Shown piece by piece: positions 6,266 through 13,752 of a DNA stretch of 16,766 bases. The stretch covers positions 1 to 16,766 of the forward strand of contig JAETOP010000107.1 in NCBI GenBank assembly GCA_021771675.1, read 5' to 3'. The stretch's first letter is position 1; the number at the start of each line of letters is the position of its first letter. Below the pieces are notes generated by a model that ran no database searches, had not been told where the DNA came from, and saw only the letters and a program-made list of their open reading frames with translations. This DNA comes from Oscillospiraceae bacterium (lineage in GTDB: Bacteria; Bacillota_A; Clostridia; Oscillospirales; Oscillospiraceae). A program made the translations under genes and the position numbers.

Positions 6266-7657
6266 ATGCTGAAGCGTTACATCGGCGACAGGGCTTTTTA
6301 CCGAAGGGTTCTGGCCATTGTCGTCCCCATCATCATTCAAAACGGCATCACCAATTTTGTCTCCCTGCTGGACAACATCATGGTCGGCCAGGTGGGCACA
6401 CTGCCCATGAGCGGCGTTTCCATTGTGAATCAGCTGCTGTTTGTATTCAACCTGTGCATCTTCGGCGCCACCGCCGGAGCGGGTATCTTCACTGCCCAGT
6501 TCCAGGGTTCCGGGGACAACGAGGGCATCCGGCACACCTTCCGGTTCAAAATCCTCATCTGCACAGCCCTGGCCCTCATCGGCATGGGCATTTTCTTCCT
6601 GGGGGATGAGCCGCTGATTCGGCTGTTCCTCACCGGCGAGGGAGCACAGGAGGATGCCGCCGCCATTCTGGATTACGGCCTGCGGTATCTGAAAATGATG
6701 CTTCCCGGCCTGATTCCCTTTGCCATTACCAGTGCCTACGCCGGAACCCTGAAGGAAACCGGCGAGACCTTCATCCCCATGCTGGGCGGCATTGCGGCCA
6801 CCCTGGTGAACCTGGTGTTGAACTACGTGCTGATCTTCGGCCACTTCGGCGCGCCGGAAATGGGCGTGGAGGGCGCTGCCCTGGCAACGGTGATCTCCCG
6901 GTTTGCCGAGCTTGCCATCGTCGCCGGGTGGACCCACCTGCACACCGGGAAGAATCCCTTCATTCTGGGCGCCTACCGCTCCATGGCCATCCCCGCCGGG
7001 CTGCTGAAAAACATCATCGTCAAGGGAATGCCCCTGCTTGCCAACGAGCTGCTGTGGTCCTGCGGCATGACCTTCCTGAACCAGAGCTACTCCACCTGCG
7101 GTCTGGACGTGGTGCCTGCGCTGAACATCACCTCCACCCTGTTTAACCTGACCAGCGTGGTGTTTATGTCCATGGGCGTGGCCGATGGCATCCTCATGGG
7201 CCAGATGCTTGGCTCCTCCGCCCCCAAGGAGGAGGTAAAGGATTCCAGCCGGAAGCTGATCGCCATTTCCGTATCCTCCGGCATTCTGTTCGGTCTTCTG
7301 ACCATCGCCCTGTCCGGCGCCTTCCCCCACATCTACAACACTTCCCACGCTGTCCGCAGTCTAGCGACCCGGCTGATTCTCATCAGCGCCCTGTTTATGC
7401 CCTTTGACGCCTTTGCCAACGCCGCCTACTTCACTCTCCGCTCCGGCGGCCAGACCTACATCACCTTCCTCTTCGACTCCGGCTTTGTCTGGGCGGTGAT
7501 GGTGCCCCTGGCCTATGGGCTCAGCCGGTTCACCGCCATCGCCATCCTCCCGCTGTACTTCCTCTGCCAGAGCACCAACATCCTCAAGGCTGCGCTGGGC
7601 TCCTTCTTCCTGAGCAAGGGAAAATGGATTCAGAATTTGGCGGTGAAGAACGGATGA
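6266..7657 (+). CDS. MATE family multidrug/toxin extrusion transporter
   Basis: This 463-residue integral membrane protein has about 12 hydrophobic segments arranged as two MatE halves. The first begins at about residue 15 (IVVPIIIQNGITNFVSLLDNIMVGQVG, quoted only by its ends: IVVP...VGQVG), the second near residue 250. MATE proteins expel organic cations and other compounds using Na+ or H+ gradients; the substrate and coupling ion cannot be assigned. The ATG follows GAGAGG at 5 nt. It is the first gene of a two-gene operon and overlaps the start of nudC by 4 bp. It is intact and full length. Confidence 0.92.
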   Translation: MLKRYIGDRAFYRRVLAIVVPIIIQNGITNFVSLLDNIMVGQVGTLPMSGVSIVNQLLFVFNLCIFGATAGAGIFTAQFQGSGDNEGIRHTFRFKILICTALALIGMGIFFLGDEPLIRLFLTGEGAQEDAAAILDYGLRYLKMMLPGLIPFAITSAYAGTLKETGETFIPMLGGIAATLVNLVLNYVLIFGHFGAPEMGVEGAALATVISRFAELAIVAGWTHLHTGKNPFILGAYRSMAIPAGLLKNIIVKGMPLLANELLWSCGMTFLNQSYSTCGLDVVPALNITSTLFNLTSVVFMSMGVADGILMGQMLGSSAPKEEVKDSSRKLIAISVSSGILFGLLTIALSGAFPHIYNTSHAVRSLATRLILISALFMPFDAFANAAYFTLRSGGQTYITFLFDSGFVWAVMVPLAYGLSRFTAIAILPLYFLCQSTNILKAALGSFFLSKGKWIQNLAVKNG

Positions 7658-8469
7658 TTCAGGACATTTCCCCCCACATGCTCCGCAATCAATATGACCC
7701 CTCTGCCAGGCCGGAGCCGGGGGACTTCGTGCTTCTCTTTGACGGCTCCCAGCTGCTCCTGGGTCGGGGCGGCTGGTTCCCCCGGCTGGAAGAGCTGGGA
7801 GAAGGGTCATATACCTATCTGTTTACCGTGGACAAAACCAGATACTTTCTGGCGGAGCCGCCAAAGGCGATTCCGGAGGGCTTTGCCTTCCGGGATGTGA
7901 AGCAGCTTCGGCGGGAGCAGGAGCTTCCCAAGGAGCAGATTTTCGCCGCCCTCACCGGCAAGCATCTGGCGGACTGGTATCGGGACACCAGGTTCTGCGG
8001 CCGGTGCGGCGTCCGGATGATTCACTCTCCCACGGAGCGAGCCCGGAAATGCCCCGCCTGCGGCTGCACAGCCTATCCCAGGATCATGCCCGCCGTGATT
8101 GTGGGGGTGAAGAATAAAGACAGGCTGCTCATCACCCGCTACCGGGAAGGCTTCTCCCACAACGCCCTGATTGCCGGATTCACGGAGATCGGGGAGACTG
8201 CCGAGGAGACCGTGGCCCGGGAGGTGATGGAGGAAACAGGCCTGCAGGTGAAAAACATCCGCTATTACAAATCCCAGCCCTGGGGCATCGCCAACGACCT
8301 TCTGCTGGGCTTCTTCTGCCAGCTGGACGGGGACGACACCATCCGCATGGACGAAAGGGAGCTGAAATACGCCCAGTGGGTTCCCCGGGAGCAGATCCAG
8401 CTCCAGCCGGATGATTTCAGCCTGACAAACGAAATGATGGCCCGCTTCAAAACCGGAGCGGAAAAATAA
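7654..8469 (+). CDS. nudC: NAD(+)/NADH pyrophosphatase, NudC type
   Basis: This 271-residue protein has the full NudC layout. An N-terminal domain covers about 1-100. A zinc ribbon follows with CGRC (Cys115, 118) and CPAC (Cys133, 136). A Nudix box lies at 175-197 (G-x5-E-x7-REVMEETGL). NudC splits NAD(H) into NMN(H) and AMP and, in E. coli, can remove NAD caps from RNA. The family motif after the Nudix box is usually SQPWPFPxS; here it is SQPWGIAND (207-215), a notable departure. The ATG at 7654 overlaps the MATE stop (ATGA). An in-frame ATG at 7624 would add ten residues and a longer overlap, which is less likely. Confidence 0.9.
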   Translation: MIQDISPHMLRNQYDPSARPEPGDFVLLFDGSQLLLGRGGWFPRLEELGEGSYTYLFTVDKTRYFLAEPPKAIPEGFAFRDVKQLRREQELPKEQIFAALTGKHLADWYRDTRFCGRCGVRMIHSPTERARKCPACGCTAYPRIMPAVIVGVKNKDRLLITRYREGFSHNALIAGFTEIGETAEETVAREVMEETGLQVKNIRYYKSQPWGIANDLLLGFFCQLDGDDTIRMDERELKYAQWVPREQIQLQPDDFSLTNEMMARFKTGAEK

Positions 8470-8508
8470 AAGCCAGGAGATCGGACACATTCCGGTCTCC
8501 TGGCTTTT
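8468..8508 (+). terminator. Strong intrinsic terminator after nudC
   Basis: AAAAGCCAGGAGA (8468-8480) pairs perfectly with TCTCCTGGCTTTT (8496-8508), with further TCGG/CCGG pairing towards the loop. The T-rich end follows on the plus strand. The A-rich 5' side means it could also act on the minus strand, against leak from the MazF-like gene. Confidence 0.92.
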
Positions 8509-8698
8509 GATCTTTATGCAAAACTTTCCCGTTAAATCGTTATTTTCCTGGCTGCTGAGTGAAATCGATAAACGCAAAATAATATAGGCGAGAAGCAGCC
8601 TTATTGAGCCATTCTCGCCCGGTAAAAGAACAAATATTCAATCTGTTCCAATGCTGTACCATCATTATATGATTTTCATTTCAAAAAAATACACAGCA
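8509..8698. other. AT-rich intergenic stretch, no gene seen
   Basis: No open frame here has a credible start and ribosome site. There is one inverted repeat, GGCGAGAA (8587-8594) with TTCTCGCC (8612-8619), enclosing a 17-nt loop. Composition is clearly more AT-rich than in the flanking gene blocks, as in the MazF-like gene beside it. Confidence 0.5.
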
Positions 8699-8725
8699 AA
8701 AGGGAGCTTGTTCCAAGCTCCCTTT
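8699..8725 (-). terminator. Intrinsic terminator downstream of the MazF-like gene
   Basis: AAAGGGAGCTT (8699-8709) pairs perfectly with AAGCTCCCTTT (8715-8725) around a 5-nt loop. On the minus strand the stem is followed by TTTTGCTGTGTATTTTTTT, a T-rich tail. It lies about 75 nt past the stop of the minus-strand gene at 8800. Confidence 0.8.
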
Positions 8726-8799
8726 ACTCTGCGAAAATCGATATAGACTCCTATATTCAATAGGTGTCTTCTTGTACCTAAAGAATATCACATAGGTTA

Positions 8800-9414
8800 T
8801 TAGATGTCAAGTAGCTCTTTGATTTTTTCTTGACTTCTCTCGTCAAAACCGTTCTGGCAAACAATCTCTTTAAGTTGCTCAAGCGTATCCTGGGCTTTAT
8901 TTCTATCGGCTTTCACCTGAGCGACATATTGTGTTAATCTGTCATACTTATCCACTTCATCAGTATGATAATGTATCAAATCCAGAGAGATAGAAATGCT
9001 CCTGTCTATATCCTTCATCTGTGCGGCAGAAAGTGTTGCAATTAAATCACCAAGTCTGGCCTTGCTGACACAAATTATATCAGCAGTATCGGCTTGTCCG
9101 TCTAAGATCACCTTTCCACTCCCATCGGTTATTGGCGTAATTGGCACCAAATATGGCAGTTTGCTTTGATTGTGCGTAACGGGCACAACAACCACATTTG
9201 AAGAATTTTTGTTTGTCGCAAAATTACTTACAACCACAGCAGGTCTTGGTGTAGCCTTGCTCATCTCGCTGCCAATATTGAGCCCAAAATGGCACCAATA
9301 AACCTGTCCCCTCTTGACAAAGCGCTTAGCGGCATTTTGCGCAATCGAATTTAGATACGATTTTGTGTTCATCCAAGAGATAAACTGCTGTGCATTTGAA
9401 AGCTCTACACTCAT
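8800..9414 (-). CDS. PemK/MazF-family endoribonuclease toxin, unpaired, with helical extensions
   Basis: This 204-residue protein is much longer than a typical MazF (about 110-120 residues). The MazF core is at about 33-145: RGQVYWCHFG, then GSE (Ser49, Glu50), PRPAVVVSN (Arg57) and VVVVPVTH (Thr80). These match the Ser, Arg and Thr used for RNA cleavage by Bacillus MazF, so it looks catalytically intact. A 32-residue helical extension precedes the core. A Lys/Glu/Gln-rich coiled-coil tail of about 55 residues follows it. No antitoxin-sized ORF lies on either side. The ATG has GGGGGAG about 6 nt upstream. Base composition is more AT-rich than all neighbours, which suggests recent acquisition. 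Toxicity and target sequence are not known. Confidence 0.85.
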   Translation of the reverse strand: MSVELSNAQQFISWMNTKSYLNSIAQNAAKRFVKRGQVYWCHFGLNIGSEMSKATPRPAVVVSNFATNKNSSNVVVVPVTHNQSKLPYLVPITPITDGSGKVILDGQADTADIICVSKARLGDLIATLSAAQMKDIDRSISISLDLIHYHTDEVDKYDRLTQYVAQVKADRNKAQDTLEQLKEIVCQNGFDERSQEKIKELLDI

Positions 9415-9454
9415 AAGAACTCCCCCTATTCTGATATGGCAATGTTGATTTGCT

Positions 9455-9507
9455 CAATTCCTAATTCCTAACTATCTCATATCATATATCTCGTATCTCA
9501 TATCTCA
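9455..9507. repeat. Heptamer array abutting the ogt stop codon
   Basis: On the minus strand this reads as 7-bp units AGATATG, AGATACG, AGATATA, TGATATG, AGATAGT, then TAGGAAT/TAGGAAT. Positions 9458-9505 match 5659-5706 at 45 of 48 bases. The TGA stop of the methyltransferase gene (9505-9507) is at the array edge. No terminator is visible here for the minus-strand operon. Confidence 0.8.
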
Positions 9508-9996
9508 AGTGGTTTGTTCCCAATCCAGGAGCCACTGCTTCCGCTCCAGCCCTCCGGCGTAGCCGGTGAGCTGGCCCTGGGAGCCCAGAACCCGGTGGCA
9601 GGGAATCACAATGGAAATGGGATTGCGGCCCACCGCATTTCCCACCGCCTGGGCGGACATGTGGGGCAGGCCCCGCAGCGCGGCAATTTCCCCGGCAATG
9701 GCGGCGTAGGTGGTGGTGCTGCCGCAGGGAATCTCCAGCAGGCACTTCCACACCTGCCGCTGGAACGCCGTCCCCCGGGGATTCAGGGGCAGCAGGCCGC
9801 TCTGGGGCTGCTCCCCGGCAAAATACCGGTCCAGCCAGTCCCCGGCCAGGGTCAGGACTGGCGTTTGCTCCCAGCGGACATCCCGCAGCTCCGGAAAGTA
9901 TTTCTGTCCCTCGATCCAGAGTCCGGTCAGCGCCCCATTCTCCTCTGCCAGGGTCAGCTTCCCCAGGGGGGATTCATACAGTGCCGCCGTCATCAT
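9505..9996 (-). CDS. ogt: Methylated-DNA--[protein]-cysteine S-methyltransferase
   Basis: This 163-residue protein transfers the methyl group from O6-methylguanine in DNA to its own cysteine, a one-time suicide repair. The active-site motif PCHRV has its acceptor at Cys133. The preceding TAFQRQVWKCLLEIPCGSTTTYAAIA is the helix-turn-helix DNA-binding region (about 76-101), and VGNAVGRNP is also typical. The start at 9996 overlaps the MFS gene stop by 4 bp (ATGA); a second ATG follows immediately. The open frame continues upstream, but that part is a shadow of the MFS gene. It is the last gene of the flavoprotein-MFS-ogt operon. Confidence 0.93.
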   Translation of the reverse strand: MMTAALYESPLGKLTLAEENGALTGLWIEGQKYFPELRDVRWEQTPVLTLAGDWLDRYFAGEQPQSGLLPLNPRGTAFQRQVWKCLLEIPCGSTTTYAAIAGEIAALRGLPHMSAQAVGNAVGRNPISIVIPCHRVLGSQGQLTGYAGGLERKQWLLDWEQTT

Positions 9997-11150
9997 TCTT
10001 CTGTCCTCTGGGCGAAGATCAGCACAATCACCGCGCCTGCCAGGGCGGAGGCCGTACCGAACGCCAGCATGGCCTGCACTCCCAAAGCGTCCAGAATCCG
10101 TCCCGCCGCAATGGCCCCCACCACATTGCCCAGCGTCATGGACATGGTGAAGCAGGCCTGGCCCTTCACCGAATCCTCCGGGGCCATGATGGCGTTTATG
10201 TAGAACACGGCGCTCACTGTCATCAGCGCCCAGCCGAACATCTGGAAAAGCTGCACGGCATAAAAGCCGGGAATATCCCTGCAAAGCAGGGTGCCCAGGC
10301 ATTTCAGGAAGAAAAATACACCAGCCAGCCGGAACCACACATGGCTCCTGGCCTTTTTCAGCATCCAGCCGAACAGGAACATGACGGGCAGCTCGATCAC
10401 CGAGGCAAAGGCCATGGCAACTCCCATTTCCTCACTGCCGCCGCCCTTGAATTCCACAATCTGGTAGGTGAAGCTGTTGAGCACCACATGGCTGACAAAG
10501 ATCAGCACCAGGCCCGCCAGCACGGCGGCGTAGCGGGGGTATCGGCGAAGGAAGCCGCCCTTTTTCCCGGCCCGCTCCGCAGCTGGGACATTTTTCTGTT
10601 CCACAGGGCCGTAGCCCATCACCGACAGCACCACAAAAGCGAACCCTGCTGCCATGCAGACGGGCACCGTCACCGCTCCAAATCGCTGGGCCAGCAGTCC
10701 GATGAGGTAGGCCGCCGCCGCATAGCCCAGAGAGCCAAAGCCCCGGGCAACCCCGAAATTCATCCTTTCCCCGCCGTTCACCGTGGCGATGCCCAGGGCG
10801 TTCACCAGGGGTGTGGTTAATTGCAGCAGCACCATGCACAGCCCGTACAGAAATCCCGTCAGAGCCTTATTGCCCCGGACAAAAATCAGTCCCAGGGCAC
10901 AGGCCAGGGTGGCCAGGCCGGACAGCCGGATCAGCTCTGCCAGGTTCATGCTCCCGGGCCGGTCGGCGTAGGCCGCCACCACCGGCTGGAGCAGGGCGGA
11001 CAGCAGCCCCGCCGCCGCAATCATCAGCCCTGCCTGGCTGTTGTCAAAGCCCGCCTGCAGCAGATACATGCTGACAAAACCCATAATGGCTGCGTAGCAC
11101 ACCCAGAAAAAGCTCTGGATGAGGGCATATCCCAAGGTTCGATTTTTCAT
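9993..11150 (-). CDS. Major facilitator superfamily transporter
   Basis: This 385-residue membrane protein has about 12 hydrophobic helices, starting with LGYALIQSFFWVCYAAIMGF. A short charged loop (YADRPGSMN) lies between helices 2 and 3, the usual place of the MFS A motif. A hydrophilic central loop (about PVEQKNVPAAERAGKK) lies between the two halves. It most resembles the LacY/NupG-like MFS branch, but the substrate cannot be inferred. The ATG at 11150 is preferred because GAGGTGG lies about 6 nt upstream; in-frame starts up to 11207 exist but lie inside the upstream gene. It starts 29 bp after the flavoprotein stop and overlaps ogt by 4 bp. Confidence 0.88.
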   Translation of the reverse strand: MKNRTLGYALIQSFFWVCYAAIMGFVSMYLLQAGFDNSQAGLMIAAAGLLSALLQPVVAAYADRPGSMNLAELIRLSGLATLACALGLIFVRGNKALTGFLYGLCMVLLQLTTPLVNALGIATVNGGERMNFGVARGFGSLGYAAAAYLIGLLAQRFGAVTVPVCMAAGFAFVVLSVMGYGPVEQKNVPAAERAGKKGGFLRRYPRYAAVLAGLVLIFVSHVVLNSFTYQIVEFKGGGSEEMGVAMAFASVIELPVMFLFGWMLKKARSHVWFRLAGVFFFLKCLGTLLCRDIPGFYAVQLFQMFGWALMTVSAVFYINAIMAPEDSVKGQACFTMSMTLGNVVGAIAAGRILDALGVQAMLAFGTASALAGAVIVLIFAQRTEE

Positions 11151-11179
11151 GTCTGTCCACCTCTTTTTTGGTGGATTCA

Positions 11180-12097
11180 TCATAGCATACCCTTTTGGAT
11201 TTGGCAAGCGTGGAACGCCGCCAGGGCCCCGTCTGCGGCGGCGGTGACGATCTGCCGCAGGGGCTTGCGCCGCAGATCCCCCGCCGCATAGACGCCGGGA
11301 AGAGAGGTCTGCAGATTTTCATTGGTGATGACGTACCCGTCTTCGTCCAGCTCCAGCTTCCCGGCCAGGAATTCGGTGGCGGGCCGGTAGCCGATGAAGA
11401 TGAACACTCCGCAGCCCTGGGCTGAGATCTGCTCCTCACAGCCGGTTTCCGTATCCCGGAGGATCAGCGTCTCCATCCGCTCCCCGCCCCGGATTTCCGC
11501 CAGCTCCCGGTGATAGCGCACCTGGATTTTGGGATGGGAGAGCAGGCTCCGGCGGATGACCTCGTCACAGCGGAGCTCTCCCTTCCGCACCAGCAGAATC
11601 ACCCTGCTGCCGATCCGGGCCAGGTGCAGCGCCTCTTCCCCGGCGCTGTTGCCGCCCCCCACCACATAGATGTCCTTCCCCTGGTAGAAAAATCCGTCAC
11701 AACTGGCGCAGGAGCTCACCCCCTGGCCCCGGAATTTCGCCTCCCCGGGGATGCCCAGCTCCCTGGGCACCGCTCCGGTGGCAAGAATCAGAGCGTCGGC
11801 GGTGAAGGTTCCCTCATCGGTGGCCACCCGCTTCTCAGCCGGGTCCACAGCCAGGATGCCGCAGCACCGGATTTCCACCCCGCAGGCTCTGGCCTGCTCC
11901 TCCATTCTCCCCATGAGGCTCACCCCGTCAATGTGAAGGAATCCCGGGTAATTATCGATGGCGGCCGTCAGGGCTGCCTGGCCGCCGGGGAGGCCCTTTT
12001 CCAGAATCGTCACCCTGGCCCCCGCCCGGGCGGCATAGATTCCCGCCGTCAGCCCGGCGCATCCGGCGCCCAAAATCAAAATTCGTTTCCCTTCCAT
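11180..12097 (-). CDS. trxB: Thioredoxin reductase-like FAD-dependent pyridine nucleotide-disulphide oxidoreductase
   Basis: This 305-residue protein has the low-molecular-weight thioredoxin reductase plan. The FAD-binding motif ILGAGCAGLTAG is at the N-terminus. PGGQ lies at 37-40 and ATGAVPRELG near 107. The redox pair is CASC (Cys130, 133) followed by DG. The nucleotide-binding GGGNSAGEEA is at 147-156 and the C-terminal YAAGD at 270-274. The NADPH 2'-phosphate motif, usually HRRxxxR, reads VRKxxxR, so cofactor preference is uncertain. A thioredoxin gene is not adjacent. The ATG at 12097 has GGAG at 8-nt spacing; a TTG two codons upstream is possible. It heads the operon with the MFS and ogt genes. 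It could instead reduce another dithiol partner. Confidence 0.87.
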   Translation of the reverse strand: MEGKRILILGAGCAGLTAGIYAARAGARVTILEKGLPGGQAALTAAIDNYPGFLHIDGVSLMGRMEEQARACGVEIRCCGILAVDPAEKRVATDEGTFTADALILATGAVPRELGIPGEAKFRGQGVSSCASCDGFFYQGKDIYVVGGGNSAGEEALHLARIGSRVILLVRKGELRCDEVIRRSLLSHPKIQVRYHRELAEIRGGERMETLILRDTETGCEEQISAQGCGVFIFIGYRPATEFLAGKLELDEDGYVITNENLQTSLPGVYAAGDLRRKPLRQIVTAAADGALAAFHACQIQKGML

Positions 12098-12230
12098 CCG
12101 CAAAGCTCCCTTCCGTGATGTTCCAACACGTTATCTTTCCTCCGATTCCCGATTTGATACCATGCCCATATCCGTTTTCCCTGGTAAATTGTAATTCTGT
12201 GGAGTGATCCGGCGCACCTCCTGTTTGATC

Positions 12231-12431
12231 GTAGGGGAGGCTATTAGCCTCCCGCTCGGTAACGTTTTTTGAGTGCTCTGTTGAATGGTAAAGGGTGGTG
12301 GCTTCTGAGTCATGACCTGGTTCCGTTCAAAGGAACGCTCAGGTACTCTAACTGGCGGGAGGCAGGTTGCCTCCCCTACGGGATAGCCGAAAGTGCCCAC
12401 CATTCAACATTCTATCAAGAAAACGTTACCG
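12231..12431. repeat. Nested inverted-repeat intergenic element
   Basis: Two motif pairs appear in both orientations. GTAGGGGAGGC (12231-) with an adjacent GCCTCCCGC recurs inverted around 12355-12379. CGGTAACGTTTT (12257-12268) is inverted at 12420-12431. TGTTGAATGGT (12279-12289) is inverted at 12399-12409. The left part also matches the dispersed repeat at 1397-1450. Short open frames here on both strands lack ribosome sites and are made of repeat sequence, so no gene is called. The repeat lies upstream of the trxB-like gene. Confidence 0.65.
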
Positions 12432-12660
12432 GGCGAATGCTTATGCGGCAATTACCGACTGGCCCGGTGCGAATGATCTGCGGGACGCAGGGGGGCCCGT
12501 TCGCAAAAGGGGTTAGAAAGAAGAGAGGTAGAAAAGAGGATCTACGGAGAGAAAGGAGGCGGCTCACGGCTTCCGCAACCTTTCTTGTTTATAGATTACC
12601 GGTTGGTTTTGAACATCGATTAACGGATTTGAAAACAAAAAAAGGACAAATTGTGAACGT
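12432..12660. other. Intergenic tract downstream of eutH, no gene seen
   Basis: The segment 12512-12560 is almost entirely purines on the plus strand (AGAAAGAAGAGAGG and similar). A run CCTTTTTTT follows the eutH stop on the minus strand (about 12640-12648) but lacks a clear preceding hairpin. It may still contribute to termination. No coding sequence is supported. Confidence 0.4.
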
Positions 12661-13737
12661 TTATTTTTCTTTCCTGGTCATGACCAGGGCCAGCAGCACT
12701 GCGCTGACGCCCCCGGCCAGCTTACCCAGGATCATGGCGCCCAGCAGCTCCGGCGCAAACCCCGCCGTAAAGCCCAGGTGATCGCCAAAGACAAAGGCAG
12801 CCGACACCGCAAAGGCGATGTTCACCACCTTGCCCCGGGGGTTCATGTCCTTCACCATGCCGAAGGTGGCAATGGAATTGGCCAGGCTGGCAATGAGCCC
12901 CGCCGCCGCCGCATCATTGATGCCCAGGAGCTTCCCCGCCGCCAAAAGGGGCTTTTGAAGCACCTTCGTCACCACCGCCACCAGGGGAAAGGCCCCTGCC
13001 AGAACGATGGCAATGGTGCCCACGGTCTGGAAGCCTTCGGAGATGTCCACCATCCCCGGGATCAGCGCAAAGCCCGTCAGGGCCTGGATGATGGCCGCCG
13101 CCAGCCCCACCGTGATGACCGCCACCACGATTTTCCCGAACACCGCAAAGCCCCGAACCATTTTTTCCTCCGCTTTCCACAGTCCCAGGGCAATCAGGGC
13201 CGCCAGGATCACAATGGGCACCAGATTCCTGGCCACCATGGCCAGGGGGAACCCTGCCGTCAGGCCTCCCACCAGGATTCCCACGGGAATGGTGACGGTG
13301 CCGCAGAGGATTCCCTTGGCCAGGGCGGGCCGATCCTCCTCCGAAAGAATCCCCAGGGCCACGGGAATGGTGAAGACGATGGTAGCCCCCAGCATGGAGC
13401 CGGTGATGACGCCGCCCAGATCCGCCGCTTGTGGATCGGTGGTCAGTTCCCTTGCCAGAGGGCCGCCGCCCATGTCGCAGGCCAGGATGGAACCGGCGAA
13501 CATGGCCGGATCCGCTCCCAAAAGGCGGAACACCGGCACCACCACCGGCCGGAGCACCGACGCCAGCACCGGAGCCAGGCACACAATGCCCACCATAGCC
13601 AGGGCCAAAGAGCCCATGGCCTGGACGCCGTTTTCAAATTCCTGCCCCAGCCCGAACCGGTTTCCAAATATCCGATCCAGGGCGCCCAGCCCGGCAAATA
13701 CCGCCATCAGAGCGATCAAAATCCGATCCACCGACAT
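12661..13737 (-). CDS. eutH: Ethanolamine permease EutH
   Basis: This 358-residue polytopic membrane protein has about ten or more hydrophobic helices. EutH carries ethanolamine across the cytoplasmic membrane. Recognisable segments are the N-terminal MAVFAGLGALDRIFGNRFGLG, the ILACDMGGGPLA stretch around 85-95, GSMLGATIVFTIPVALG, and the C-terminal FVFGDHLGFTAG. Length fits the family. It starts 15 bp after the eutN stop with AGGAGGAAG upstream. It is the last gene of the BMC operon here; eutQ, which often follows in Gram-positive eut operons, is absent. (Motif strings are quoted only in part.). Confidence 0.93.
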   Translation of the reverse strand: MSVDRILIALMAVFAGLGALDRIFGNRFGLGQEFENGVQAMGSLALAMVGIVCLAPVLASVLRPVVVPVFRLLGADPAMFAGSILACDMGGGPLARELTTDPQAADLGGVITGSMLGATIVFTIPVALGILSEEDRPALAKGILCGTVTIPVGILVGGLTAGFPLAMVARNLVPIVILAALIALGLWKAEEKMVRGFAVFGKIVVAVITVGLAAAIIQALTGFALIPGMVDISEGFQTVGTIAIVLAGAFPLVAVVTKVLQKPLLAAGKLLGINDAAAAGLIASLANSIATFGMVKDMNPRGKVVNIAFAVSAAFVFGDHLGFTAGFAPELLGAMILGKLAGGVSAVLLALVMTRKEK

Positions 13738-13752
13738 AGCCAGCTCTTCCTC

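Noticed and set aside
6116..7348. 410-codon minus-strand open frame opposite the MATE gene
   Set aside because: Its translation is rich in Gly, Gln and His with no domain pattern, typical of the antisense of a GC-rich membrane protein gene. The plus-strand gene is clearly real.
12131..12403. 90-codon minus-strand frame (peptide with ASPTIKQEVRRITPQ) as a possible small protein
   Set aside because: It is made of the nested inverted repeat and lacks a ribosome site. Such peptides arise from intergenic repeats.
12269..12781. 170-codon plus-strand frame in the trxB-eutH spacer
   Set aside because: It consists of repeat and purine-rich sequence, runs into the antisense of eutH, and has no Shine-Dalgarno sequence.
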